Source: Oceanospirillales bacterium (lineage in GTDB: Bacteria > Pseudomonadota > Gammaproteobacteria > Xanthomonadales > SZUA-36). From it: 42,155 bases of DNA. The notes beneath the pieces were generated by a model. That model saw nothing but the letters and a program-made list of their open reading frames with translations. It made no database searches and was not told the DNA's origin. The position numbers were made by a program, and so were the translations under genes. Shown here piece after piece: positions 35,578 to 42,155 of the stretch (the first letter of the stretch is position 1; each line of letters begins with the position of its first letter). Location of the stretch: contig QIKV01000150.1 in assembly GCA_003233115.1 (NCBI GenBank), positions 1 through 42,155 of the forward strand, given 5' to 3'.

Positions 35578-35597
35578 GGTGGGCATTTATGCCCACC
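35578..35597. repeat. REP-like hairpin after the TonB receptor gene
   Basis: A perfect 9-base inverted repeat GGTGGGCAT / ATGCCCACC with a two-base loop, 45 bases after the receptor stop. GTAGGGTGGGCA...TGCCCACC is a form I know from dispersed repeats in several proteobacteria. There is no T-run, so it is not a classical terminator, but it could mark or protect the 3' end. The ATG at 35589 lies in the right arm and is not a likely gene start. Confidence 0.5.
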
Positions 35598-35639
35598 GGG
35601 TCGCTGTTCGTTCTGAGAGGATTACTACATAATAGGCTG

Positions 35640-36677
35640 ATGGGCAATCCCGCCAACTCAATCTCCTACGCATACGATTTTCAACCGGAAATCAGTGCTG
35701 CCATTGAAATTTTTCCAGGCCTGAAGTGGCTGCGTTTACCTTTGCCGTTCCTGCTGGGGCACATCAATGTCTGGCTGTTGCGCGACGGTGATGGCTGGGT
35801 CATAGCAGATACCGGTATTTTTACCTCTACGACGCGCGAAGTATGGGAAACAGTATTCAGGCGCTACCTGGATAACGCCCCGGTCACGCGGGTGATTGTT
35901 ACCCACCTGCACCCCGATCACGTGGGTTGCGCGGGTTGGCTGTGTGAGCGGTTCGGTGTTGAGTTGTTGATGTCCCGTGATGAATACCTGTTGTGCCGCT
36001 TGCTGGTGTCCGATACCGGCTTGCCAGCGCCGGCCGAAGGACAGCGTTTTTATCGCGGGGCCGGGTTCTGTGAAGATCGTCTGTTTCGTTACATCGAGAT
36101 GTTTGGTTCATTTGGCAAGGTGGTGGCGCCATTGCCACAATCCTACCATCGTCTTTTTGAAGGGCTCACACTCACTATTGGTGACCACGAATGGCAGGTG
36201 ATCGTCGGCTATGGCCACTCCCCCGAGCACGCCTGTCTGTACTGCCCGGCACAAAATGTGCTGATCTCAGGGGACCAGATACTGCCCACTATTTCATCCA
36301 ATGTCAGTGTCTTCCCCACCGAACCGGCCGCCGACCCGCTCACTGGCTGGTTTGAATCACTGCACCGTCTGAAAGATGTTTTGCCGGATGATGTGCTGGT
36401 CCTGCCGGCCCATGGAAAGCCTTTTCGCGGTGTCAAAACACGCCTGGATGCACTGATCGCGGAACATGAAAGCGGGCTGGAGAAACTCAAAGAATGCTGC
36501 CGGGAGCCACAGCGTGCGGTGGATGTATTTCCCGCATTGTTCAAAAGCAGGATTACCGACAGCAACGTCCTGATGGCAACCGGCGAGGCCATTGCACACC
36601 TGAACTACCTCCTGTACAAGGGTGAACTGCAAGTCGCCAGGGTTGAAAGTGGCGTTCGCTGGTACCAGGCTAGATAA
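35640..36677 (+). CDS. Metallo-beta-lactamase-fold hydrolase
   Basis: A 345-residue soluble hydrolase, started at ATG 35640 because the earlier ATG at 35589 lies in a repeat. The zinc motif THLHPDH (about residue 96-102) is intact, followed by the His in GYGHSPEHACLY, the Asp in LISGDQILP and the His in LPAHGKPF, the full two-metal set. The family includes glyoxalase II and thioesterases. The C-terminal 100 residues (RLDALIAEHESGLEKL to AIAHLNYLLYKG) form a helical domain of the BLACT/LACTB2-like kind, which often fits acyl-thioester substrates. A CoA-thioester hydrolase serving the island is therefore possible but unproven. It converges with the NnrS-like gene. Confidence 0.88.
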   Translation: MGNPANSISYAYDFQPEISAAIEIFPGLKWLRLPLPFLLGHINVWLLRDGDGWVIADTGIFTSTTREVWETVFRRYLDNAPVTRVIVTHLHPDHVGCAGWLCERFGVELLMSRDEYLLCRLLVSDTGLPAPAEGQRFYRGAGFCEDRLFRYIEMFGSFGKVVAPLPQSYHRLFEGLTLTIGDHEWQVIVGYGHSPEHACLYCPAQNVLISGDQILPTISSNVSVFPTEPAADPLTGWFESLHRLKDVLPDDVLVLPAHGKPFRGVKTRLDALIAEHESGLEKLKECCREPQRAVDVFPALFKSRITDSNVLMATGEAIAHLNYLLYKGELQVARVESGVRWYQAR

Positions 36678-36702
36678 CACTGCTACTGGCATTTCACCGA
36701 TA

Positions 36703-37992
36703 TTAACCCACTGAATTACTGGGCCTCAAAACATGGATTAGCATACTGGCCAGGCTGATTGCAGTACCCACCAGTAACAGTCCGGTCAGCCTCGCCAGCG
36801 AGTCTGTTTGTGTAACAATTGCGGCAGCGCCGGCAATAACCGAACTTGTATGCAATATAAACCCGGCCTGTATGCGTTTTTGTGGTAGCAGGCTGCGCAT
36901 CGAGGGCACCGGTTGCAGCCCAACCTGTGCTGCAAAGCGGTGAAACCAGACCAGGAACGGCAGGATGCGGCTTAGCATGCCGTGAATGATCACTCCCGCC
37001 CATCCCCAGATAGCGACCCAGCCAAACAGAACCTGCCAGCGCGGGTCCGGTAGCGCCAGGGCGGCGATCGCGAGGGGAACCAACAGCAAAGCGGTGCCAA
37101 GGCCGGTATTCCAGAACAACAATGAGGCGTCACTCCGCTTGCGCTTACGGCGTGAGATATTTTGCAGCACGAGGGCAGGGTGCAATACCCAGATCACCAA
37201 CGCTGCCGGCAGTGCGCTGATGGCGATGACTGTGCCGGGTGACAACAGTTCACCGGTTTCCGCGGCCGTAAACAGCGCCACAAAAGGCAGGACCAGGCCC
37301 AGCATCAGCGTACCAAACAGCCAGCGCTTTGTCGTTTGACCAACTGCAGGCGCCAGGTAAAACATGGGTATCACCTGCCAGGACACGGCCATAATCAGCC
37401 CGCCCACCCAGCCGAGCAGGGCCAGCGTCAGGTGAATTTGCATCCACAGGGTCCGGTTTTGCGAAAATGTTTCACCGGCATACCCCGCTGCCATCAGCAG
37501 GCCGATCAGTGTAATGGCTGCCAGGCTCAGCACGGCCAACCGCATGCCCTGGACCGTTTCACTATGCGTAGCCGGGCGTAGCAAGGCCCAGCCCAGCGGC
37601 AACAGGAAGGCGGCCAGGGCCAGCTTGAAACTGGTAATCGCCCACAGCATTGCTGCCAACGGCCCCCCCAGCAAGCGCCAGATAAACCCGGCCAGGCCAG
37701 CCAGTAACAATAGGTGTACAAGGTGGGCAATGCGGATAAACGGCACCGGTGTCCCGGCGATTACAGGTGTCATCTGGTAGAGCGCACCGACCATCGCCAT
37801 GGCAAGAACACCCAGCGTTCCGGCATGCACCAACGCCAAAGTCTCACTGGCCCAGGGGGAGGCCAGTGCCATTGTGCCATAGATGAGCAGGATCAAGGCT
37901 GCGGCCAGGATACCAAGCGGTATGGTCAGAAAAAAGCTGGCGGGGATGGATAATGGCGGTGCCTGGTCAAGGCTCAGACCGCTGGTCTTCAA
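36703..37992 (-). CDS. Polytopic membrane protein, NnrS-like
   Basis: A 429-residue inner-membrane protein with about twelve hydrophobic helices. Conserved-looking histidines lie in or near helices: LVHAGTLGVLAMAMVGALYQMTPV, HLVHLLLLAG, IHLTLALLGWVGGLIMAVSWQVIPM, GVIIHGMLSRILPFLVWFHRFA. This resembles NnrS and other haem- or copper-linked proteins of nitric oxide stress, and the partner genes (DUF2249, hemerythrin) support the link. Family assignment is by appearance and context, not certain. The start is a TTG that overlaps the DUF2249 stop (TTGA), and no nearby ATG exists, so translation should depend on coupling. Confidence 0.7.
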   Translation of the reverse strand: MKTSGLSLDQAPPLSIPASFFLTIPLGILAAALILLIYGTMALASPWASETLALVHAGTLGVLAMAMVGALYQMTPVIAGTPVPFIRIAHLVHLLLLAGLAGFIWRLLGGPLAAMLWAITSFKLALAAFLLPLGWALLRPATHSETVQGMRLAVLSLAAITLIGLLMAAGYAGETFSQNRTLWMQIHLTLALLGWVGGLIMAVSWQVIPMFYLAPAVGQTTKRWLFGTLMLGLVLPFVALFTAAETGELLSPGTVIAISALPAALVIWVLHPALVLQNISRRKRKRSDASLLFWNTGLGTALLLVPLAIAALALPDPRWQVLFGWVAIWGWAGVIIHGMLSRILPFLVWFHRFAAQVGLQPVPSMRSLLPQKRIQAGFILHTSSVIAGAAAIVTQTDSLARLTGLLLVGTAISLASMLIHVLRPSNSVG

Positions 37993-38252
37993 GAGCCGGC
38001 CCTGATCAGCAGCAAGGCGCTCTGGTCAGCCTCTTCATGCACCCACCAACGCAGCCCACGGGATTCCAGGTGTGGAAACAGCATAACGGGCACGCGGGGC
38101 AGGTGCGCCAGGAAAAACTCACCATTATCCAACTGTGCGCAGGCCAGCAGCACTTTTTCCATGGGGCCGGGTGCTTCCAGATCCCGAAGATCGACGATTT
38201 CCGGTATTTGGCCACCCAGTACAGCAAATTTATCTGATACAGTTTTAGCCAT
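37989..38252 (-). CDS. DUF2249 domain protein
   Basis: An 87-residue protein matching DUF2249: EIVDLRDLEAPGPMEKVLLACAQLDNGEFFLAHLPRVPVMLFPHLESRGLRWWVHEE. Such small TusA-like domains often occur beside or fused to hemerythrin domains and nitric oxide genes, and their function is not established. It is the first gene of the unit reading leftwards, overlapping the NnrS-like gene by 4 bases and diverging from the hemerythrin gene across a 101-base AT-rich gap. No cysteine of a sulfur carrier type is seen, so a direct sulfur-transfer role is unlikely. Confidence 0.82.
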   Translation of the reverse strand: MAKTVSDKFAVLGGQIPEIVDLRDLEAPGPMEKVLLACAQLDNGEFFLAHLPRVPVMLFPHLESRGLRWWVHEEADQSALLLIRAGS

Positions 38253-38261
38253 TAAGTCTGC

Positions 38262-38290
38262 AAATTTTGTAACATTTCGTTAAAATAAGC
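38262..38290. promoter_or_regulatory. AT-rich imperfect inverted repeat in divergent promoter region
   Basis: GTAAC-ATTTC-GTTAA with flanking T- and A-runs lies midway between the DUF2249 and hemerythrin starts, matching at 7 of 8 central pairs. It could be a shared operator for the divergent genes. It does not fit the FNR (TTGAT-N4-ATCAA) or NsrR consensus closely, so no regulator is named. Confidence 0.3.
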
Positions 38291-38353
38291 TATCCGACAT
38301 AAATTTACCAGAGTCCGCCTGAATCGTGTGCGGAATCTGTACAGGAGACAGCT

Positions 38354-38809
38354 ATGACAGTCATAGACATTGAAGCCGGTCTGGCGGGCTTTTTCACCCA
38401 GGATCACCAGGATTGTGATGGCCGCTGGGCTGATGTTGAAGAATTGCTCGACGGTGCAGATACAGCCCTGGCCACGCAAGCCTGGCAGCAGTTCGAAAGT
38501 GGCATGCGCAGGCATTTTGCGATGGAGGAAGACGTCCTGTTTCCGGCCTTTGAATCCCGCAGCGGGATGGCTGGTGGTGGACCGACCGCAATGATGAGAA
38601 TAGAGCACCAGCAGATGCGCGGTCTGCTCGACCAGATCAGCGCCTCAATTGATGCCGGTGAACTCGAGGATGCACTCGATACCGGCGATACCCTGCTGAT
38701 GTTGATTCAACAGCACAACATCAAAGAGGAAGGTATGCTGTACCCGATGGCTCAGAATATGCTGTCCGGGGAGTGGGCTGAATTGGCCAGCCAGCTCGAA
38801 AAGTACTGA
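38354..38809 (+). CDS. Hemerythrin HHE-domain protein
   Basis: A 151-residue four-helix protein binding a di-iron centre. Ligand positions are visible in order: TQDHQDCDGRW (first His), MRRHFAMEEDVLFP (His and Glu), RIEHQQMRG (His) and QQHNIKEEGMLYP (His and Glu). This is the HHE arrangement used to bind O2 or NO, or to repair Fe-S centres. A Shine-Dalgarno ACAGGAGACAG precedes the ATG. It diverges from the DUF2249/NnrS-like pair, and the three probably act together in NO or oxygen handling. The cobS gene starts 30 bases after its stop on the same strand, so cotranscription is possible. Confidence 0.92.
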   Translation: MTVIDIEAGLAGFFTQDHQDCDGRWADVEELLDGADTALATQAWQQFESGMRRHFAMEEDVLFPAFESRSGMAGGGPTAMMRIEHQQMRGLLDQISASIDAGELEDALDTGDTLLMLIQQHNIKEEGMLYPMAQNMLSGEWAELASQLEKY

Positions 38810-38839
38810 CCCGAATATCGGTACGCGCTGTAGTGCGGT

Positions 38840-39844
38840 ATGAAAAATCCTGACGTAAACCCCGACTATGACAATTTACCGGATAGAAAGGTCGCCGTGC
38901 GTGACCTGTTCGGTATCGATTCAGATATGCAGGTGCCGATGTTTTCATCGGCCAATGACTATGTGCCGGTGACGGACGAAACCTACCGGTTCGATCCGGA
39001 GACCACACTTGCGATCCTGGCCGGCTTCGCCTACAACGCCCGGGTGATGGTGCAGGGCTATCACGGCAGCGGCAAAACCACACACATTGAGCAGGTGGCA
39101 GCACGGTTGAACTGGGCTTGTGTGCGTATCAACCTCGACAGCTATATCAGCCGGGTAGACCTGATTGGCCGCGATGCCATTGTGCTGCAGGATGGAAAAC
39201 AGGTTACCGAATTTCGCGAAGGTATTCTGCCCTGGTCTTTGCAAACACCGACTGCACTGGTGTTTGATGAGTATGATGCCGGCCGCCCCGATGTGATGTT
39301 TGTCATCCAGCGGGTACTGGAGGCTGAAGGTCGATTAACGCTGCTGGACCAAAACCGCATCATCCAGCCACACCCGGCATTTCGATTATTCGCTACCAGC
39401 AACACCATCGGGCTCGGTGATACTACCGGCCTTTACCACGGCACACAGCAGATCAACCAGGGCCAGTTGGATCGCTGGAACATCATCGCCACGCTGAATT
39501 ATCTGCCGCACGACGAAGAACTCGACATCGCACTGGCCAAGGCACCCGGCTATCAGAATGAAGAAGGCCGTGCGCTATTGAGCAGGATGGTGCAGGTCGC
39601 CAACCTCACGCGGCAGGGTTTTATGCAGGGTGACCTGTCTACCGTCATGTCGTTACGTACCATTATCAACTGGTCCCGCAACGCGGAAATATTTATCGAT
39701 GTCGGCTACGCATTCAAAGTGACCTTTGTGAACCGTTGCGACGAACTCGAGCGGCCTGTCGTGGCTGAATATTACCAGCGCTGTTTCGGTCAGGATCTGC
39801 CGGGGTCGGTTAGCGCCATTGACCCGGATGTGGCGGGCCGGTGA
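38840..39844 (+). CDS. cobS: Cobaltochelatase subunit CobS (AAA+ ATPase)
   Basis: A 334-residue MoxR-related AAA+ ATPase. It powers cobalt insertion into hydrogenobyrinic acid a,c-diamide in the aerobic B12 route, together with CobT and the large subunit CobN. Walker A GYHGSGKT is at residues 73-80 and Walker [11 protein letters not shown] at about 139-148. CobS-specific stretches include [46 protein letters not shown] and [19 protein letters not shown], which exclude the related NorQ/CbbQ ATPases. It overlaps cobT by GTGA. No cobN or other B12 gene is in the window, so the pair may be separated from its large subunit or serve another chelation. Confidence 0.94.
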   Translation: MKNPDVNPDYDNLPDRKVAVRDLFGIDSDMQVPMFSSANDYVPVTDETYRFDPETTLAILAGFAYNARVMVQGYHGSGKTTHIEQVAARLNWACVRINLDSYISRVDLIGRDAIVLQDGKQVTEFREGILPWSLQTPTALVFDEYDAGRPDVMFVIQRVLEAEGRLTLLDQNRIIQPHPAFRLFATSNTIGLGDTTGLYHGTQQINQGQLDRWNIIATLNYLPHDEELDIALAKAPGYQNEEGRALLSRMVQVANLTRQGFMQGDLSTVMSLRTIINWSRNAEIFIDVGYAFKVTFVNRCDELERPVVAEYYQRCFGQDLPGSVSAIDPDVAGR

Positions 39845-41790
39845 TTCTTCCTGCGGCGTGCCCATCACCTGAACAGTTTCAGCGTGCGCTTGCATGCAGC
39901 AGTCGCGCATTGGCACGTGATCCAGGTTTGCGGCTCAACTTCTCTGCACAGCAGGATAGTGGGGGCAGCATACCAATTCAGTGGCCAGCGGAAGCCGAAA
40001 ACATGGCCGCAGAGCAGCTGGCAACTGTTCGTGGCAGGTGTGACGCGGTTGCTATGAAAGTTCGCTTCCACGACGCCGGTTTGCACCGTGCAATGGCGCC
40101 GGCGGGGCCTGTATCGCACGCGCTTTATGATGCACTAGAGGATTTGCGCGTCGAGGCCTGTGCTGCCCGGTCCATGCTCGGCGTTGCCGGCAACCTGTTG
40201 GCAGTGTTTGCCTATAAATTCCAGTTATGTGGCACCAATGTGCTTGAGATGGATGCCGCTACATCACTCGCAAATGCAGTTGTGCTGGCAGTTCGGGCCC
40301 GCCTGCTGGGTAAACCGTTGCCAGCGCCCGCGAAACGCCTGGTCAGTCGTTGGCAGGACGAAATTATACGGCTTAGCGGCAATGGCATTGACTTGCTTGG
40401 CGCGGTAGCCGGCAACCAGGCAGCCTATGCCCGGCAGTCGCGGCGCCTGATTGAAGACCTGGAACTGGTTGATGACCCGCAGCAAGGGCCACAGGCGAAA
40501 CCGGTGGAGGTGGCGGCGGAGCATGCGGAGGAAGCGCCCGCACTTGACCACAGTGGCGGTGAGGGCAGTGGTGATGATGGGCCGGAAAGCCTGGACGCAG
40601 GTCCGGCGACATCTGACCACGGCGAGGGCGATGACCAGCAAGCAGCGGGCCATGGGGATCACGACCCCGAAGCGGGTGCGTCCGGCCAGGTCATTCCTTT
40701 CCCGCCAATGCGTGATTCAGAACCACCCGCATCCCCTCCTGATTTCATGGCGGATCCAACGGAAGGCTCCCCAGAGCCGCCGGAAGACGCAGAGTACAGC
40801 CCGGCACATGTATCGGCTTACCACGTATACACAAAACGTTTTGACGAGGTGGTGCATGCCCGCGATATGATCGGCAAGGGCCAGTTGGTGCATCTGCGCC
40901 GGCAGCTTGACCAGGAAATTTCCGAACACCGGCGGGTCGCAATGAAACTTGCCAACCGCTTACAAAACAGCCTCAGGGTGTTACAGAAGAGAGCGTGGAC
41001 CTTTGACCTGGATGATGGTTTGTTGAATACCACCCGCCTGTCCCGCCTGGTCATTGACCCCACCAGTCCGTTGGTCTACAAGCAGGAGCGGGACAGCCAG
41101 ACCCGCGACACGGTGGTCTCCTTCCTGGTAGACAATTCCGGCTCAATGCGTGGCCGACCGATTGCGCTGGCCGCAATGTTTACCAGTATTCTCGCCCAGG
41201 CTCTGGAGCGATGCCAGGTTAGCACCGAGATACTGGGTTTTACTACCCGTCAATGGCGCGGTGGCCAATCCGGTAAACGCTGGCGCTCGAGCGGCAGGCC
41301 GGACAGCCCGGGGAGACTGAGTGATTTACGCCACGTTATTTACAAGACGGCGGACGAGCCATGGCGCAGAGCCCGGCAATCGCTGGCTACCATGCTATGG
41401 CCGGATCTGCTCAAGGAAAACGTCGACGGTGAGGCGCTGCTGTGGGCACACAGCCGTTTGGCCGGGCGGGTGGAACAACGACGCATACTGTTGGTCATTT
41501 CAGACGGTGTGCCGGCAGACGATGCGACCCTGACAGCCAATACCCGCGACTACCTGGAAAAGCACCTGCACCTGGTCGTCGACTGGATTGAAGCAAGATC
41601 ATCTGTGGAATTGCTCGCTATTGGTATCGGCCATGACGTCGGGGCAATATATGCACGCAGTGTCACCATTGCCGACAGTGAGCAGCTTGGTGAGGCAATG
41701 GCGCACGAACTCATTGAATTATTGGCCACGCGGCAGGTTAACCGTCCGCCGGCAACCACCGGACAGCAACGACTGAACATCAACTATTAG
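39841..41790 (+). CDS. cobT: Cobaltochelatase subunit CobT (vWA domain)
   Basis: A 649-residue partner of CobS. The start is a GTG overlapping the cobS stop. Residues about 1-215 are the CobT N-terminal domain. Residues 220-325 form a low-complexity acidic, His- and Pro-rich linker (for example [16 protein letters not shown]) typical of CobT. The C-terminal von Willebrand A domain carries the MIDAS motif DNSGSM, with D431 first. [32 protein letters not shown] and [18 protein letters not shown] are CobT-specific and rule out NorD. CobT joins CobS in a ring complex acting on CobN. An AGGAA ribosome site for the next gene follows 12 bases before its ATG. Confidence 0.94.
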   Translation: MILPAACPSPEQFQRALACSSRALARDPGLRLNFSAQQDSGGSIPIQWPAEAENMAAEQLATVRGRCDAVAMKVRFHDAGLHRAMAPAGPVSHALYDALEDLRVEACAARSMLGVAGNLLAVFAYKFQLCGTNVLEMDAATSLANAVVLAVRARLLGKPLPAPAKRLVSRWQDEIIRLSGNGIDLLGAVAGNQAAYARQSRRLIEDLELVDDPQQGPQAKPVEVAAEHAEEAPALDHSGGEGSGDDGPESLDAGPATSDHGEGDDQQAAGHGDHDPEAGASGQVIPFPPMRDSEPPASPPDFMADPTEGSPEPPEDAEYSPAHVSAYHVYTKRFDEVVHARDMIGKGQLVHLRRQLDQEISEHRRVAMKLANRLQNSLRVLQKRAWTFDLDDGLLNTTRLSRLVIDPTSPLVYKQERDSQTRDTVVSFLVDNSGSMRGRPIALAAMFTSILAQALERCQVSTEILGFTTRQWRGGQSGKRWRSSGRPDSPGRLSDLRHVIYKTADEPWRRARQSLATMLWPDLLKENVDGEALLWAHSRLAGRVEQRRILLVISDGVPADDATLTANTRDYLEKHLHLVVDWIEARSSVELLAIGIGHDVGAIYARSVTIADSEQLGEAMAHELIELLATRQVNRPPATTGQQRLNINY

Positions 41791-41802
41791 CAGGAAAAAC
41801 AC

Positions 41803-42155
41803 ATGAGCTATCAATTCAAGGATATATGCCTTTCCAAAATTACCATTATTGGTGCCGGCAATATCGGCCCGGATATCTGCCTTCATTTCGCCAAGGTTTT
41901 CGCCGCTGATGGCGTAAAAATGGTGCTCGTGGATATTGCAGAGGCTGCCCTGGAAAGTGCCAGGGCGCGTATTGATAAGAAAATCGACAGCGGTGTTAAA
42001 GCGCACGCCTTCCGGGCTGATCACGCGGAATTGATGCGCGCCAGCATCAGCTACACAGGCAACTATGACGATATCGCAGGTTCCGCGCTGGTGCTTGAAG
42101 CAGCTACCGAGGATGAGAACATCAAAGATGCCATCTTCAGGCAAGTCGATGAGAT
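41803..42155 (+). CDS. 3-hydroxyacyl-CoA dehydrogenase, NAD-binding domain, 3' end outside window
   Basis: The first 117 codons of a gene running off the end. It starts at ATG 41803 behind AGGAA, 12 bases after the cobT stop. The N-terminus reads ITIIGAGNIGPDICLHFAK, then VKMVLVDIAEAALESARARIDKKI, then LVLEAATEDENIKDAIFRQVDE, the pattern of the NAD-binding domain of 3-hydroxyacyl-CoA dehydrogenases. The glycine loop is GAGNIGPDI instead of the usual GAGTMGxGI, a variant form. It could supply the beta-oxidation step lacking in the catabolic island, but it lies 5 kb away behind cobT and is probably cotranscribed with it. Confidence 0.9.
   Translation, partial: MSYQFKDICLSKITIIGAGNIGPDICLHFAKVFAADGVKMVLVDIAEAALESARARIDKKIDSGVKAHAFRADHAELMRASISYTGNYDDIAGSALVLEAATEDENIKDAIFRQVDE

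Noticed and set aside
35589-35639. Earlier ATG for the metallo-hydrolase
   Set aside because: It lies inside the right arm of the REP-like hairpin, and the added residues do not look like part of the family.
38840-41790. NorQ-NorD reading of the AAA+/vWA pair next to NO-related genes
   Set aside because: The sequences carry CobS- and CobT-specific stretches ([34 protein letters not shown]), and no norB or norC is present.

Overview
The window looks like a chromosomal segment of a heterotrophic, probably aquatic gammaproteobacterium, with moderate GC content by eye. The evidence is the order anmK, M23 peptidase, tyrS (as in Pseudomonas-type genomes), a fused chorismate mutase/prephenate dehydrogenase, large TonB-dependent receptors and many acyl-CoA enzymes. 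The lineage is inferred from gene content only. No rRNA, tRNA, CRISPR array or intact insertion sequence was seen, and no gene-free stretch exceeds 300 bases.

Left part (1-14.3 kb), mostly housekeeping: the end of an unrecognised gene; a REP-like inverted repeat; a YtrA-type GntR regulator with a membrane protein and its own palindromic operator; a decayed copy of the end of anmK; an APC permease; a small exported protein; then anmK-mepM facing away from tyrS-tyrA-nudix. A rubrerythrin, Fe-S protein, DUF3501 operon, TspO and a methyltransferase follow.

Middle part (14.3-36.7 kb), a catabolic island: an operon starts with a two-domain monooxygenase/Old Yellow Enzyme fusion of the 2-aminobenzoyl-CoA (or salicylyl-CoA) type, followed by MarR, a crotonase, an acyl-CoA dehydrogenase, a RidA protein and a second Old Yellow Enzyme. 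Beyond it lie a CBS protein, a TonB receptor with a coiled-coil N-terminus, a ThDP enzyme, a large acyl-CoA dehydrogenase, a fused indolepyruvate:ferredoxin oxidoreductase overlapping a lipoprotein amidohydrolase, a second TonB receptor and a metallo-beta-lactamase-fold hydrolase. This suggests uptake and CoA-dependent breakdown of an aromatic, probably nitrogen-containing, compound. No CoA ligase is present.

The most notable signal is a shared operator. The monooxygenase operon (14348-14381) and the second TonB receptor, 19 kb away (33279-33304), carry the same rare palindrome, AATTAGTTTA-N4-TAAACTA. In both, the unconserved centre forms a -10 hexamer (TAGACT, TATGCT). This predicts one regulon linking uptake and catabolism, most likely controlled by the MarR protein in the first operon.

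Right end (36.7-42.2 kb): an NnrS-like membrane protein and a DUF2249 protein diverge from a hemerythrin, suggesting NO or O2 handling. Next comes a CobS-CobT chelatase pair without CobN in view, and the window ends in a 3-hydroxyacyl-CoA dehydrogenase.
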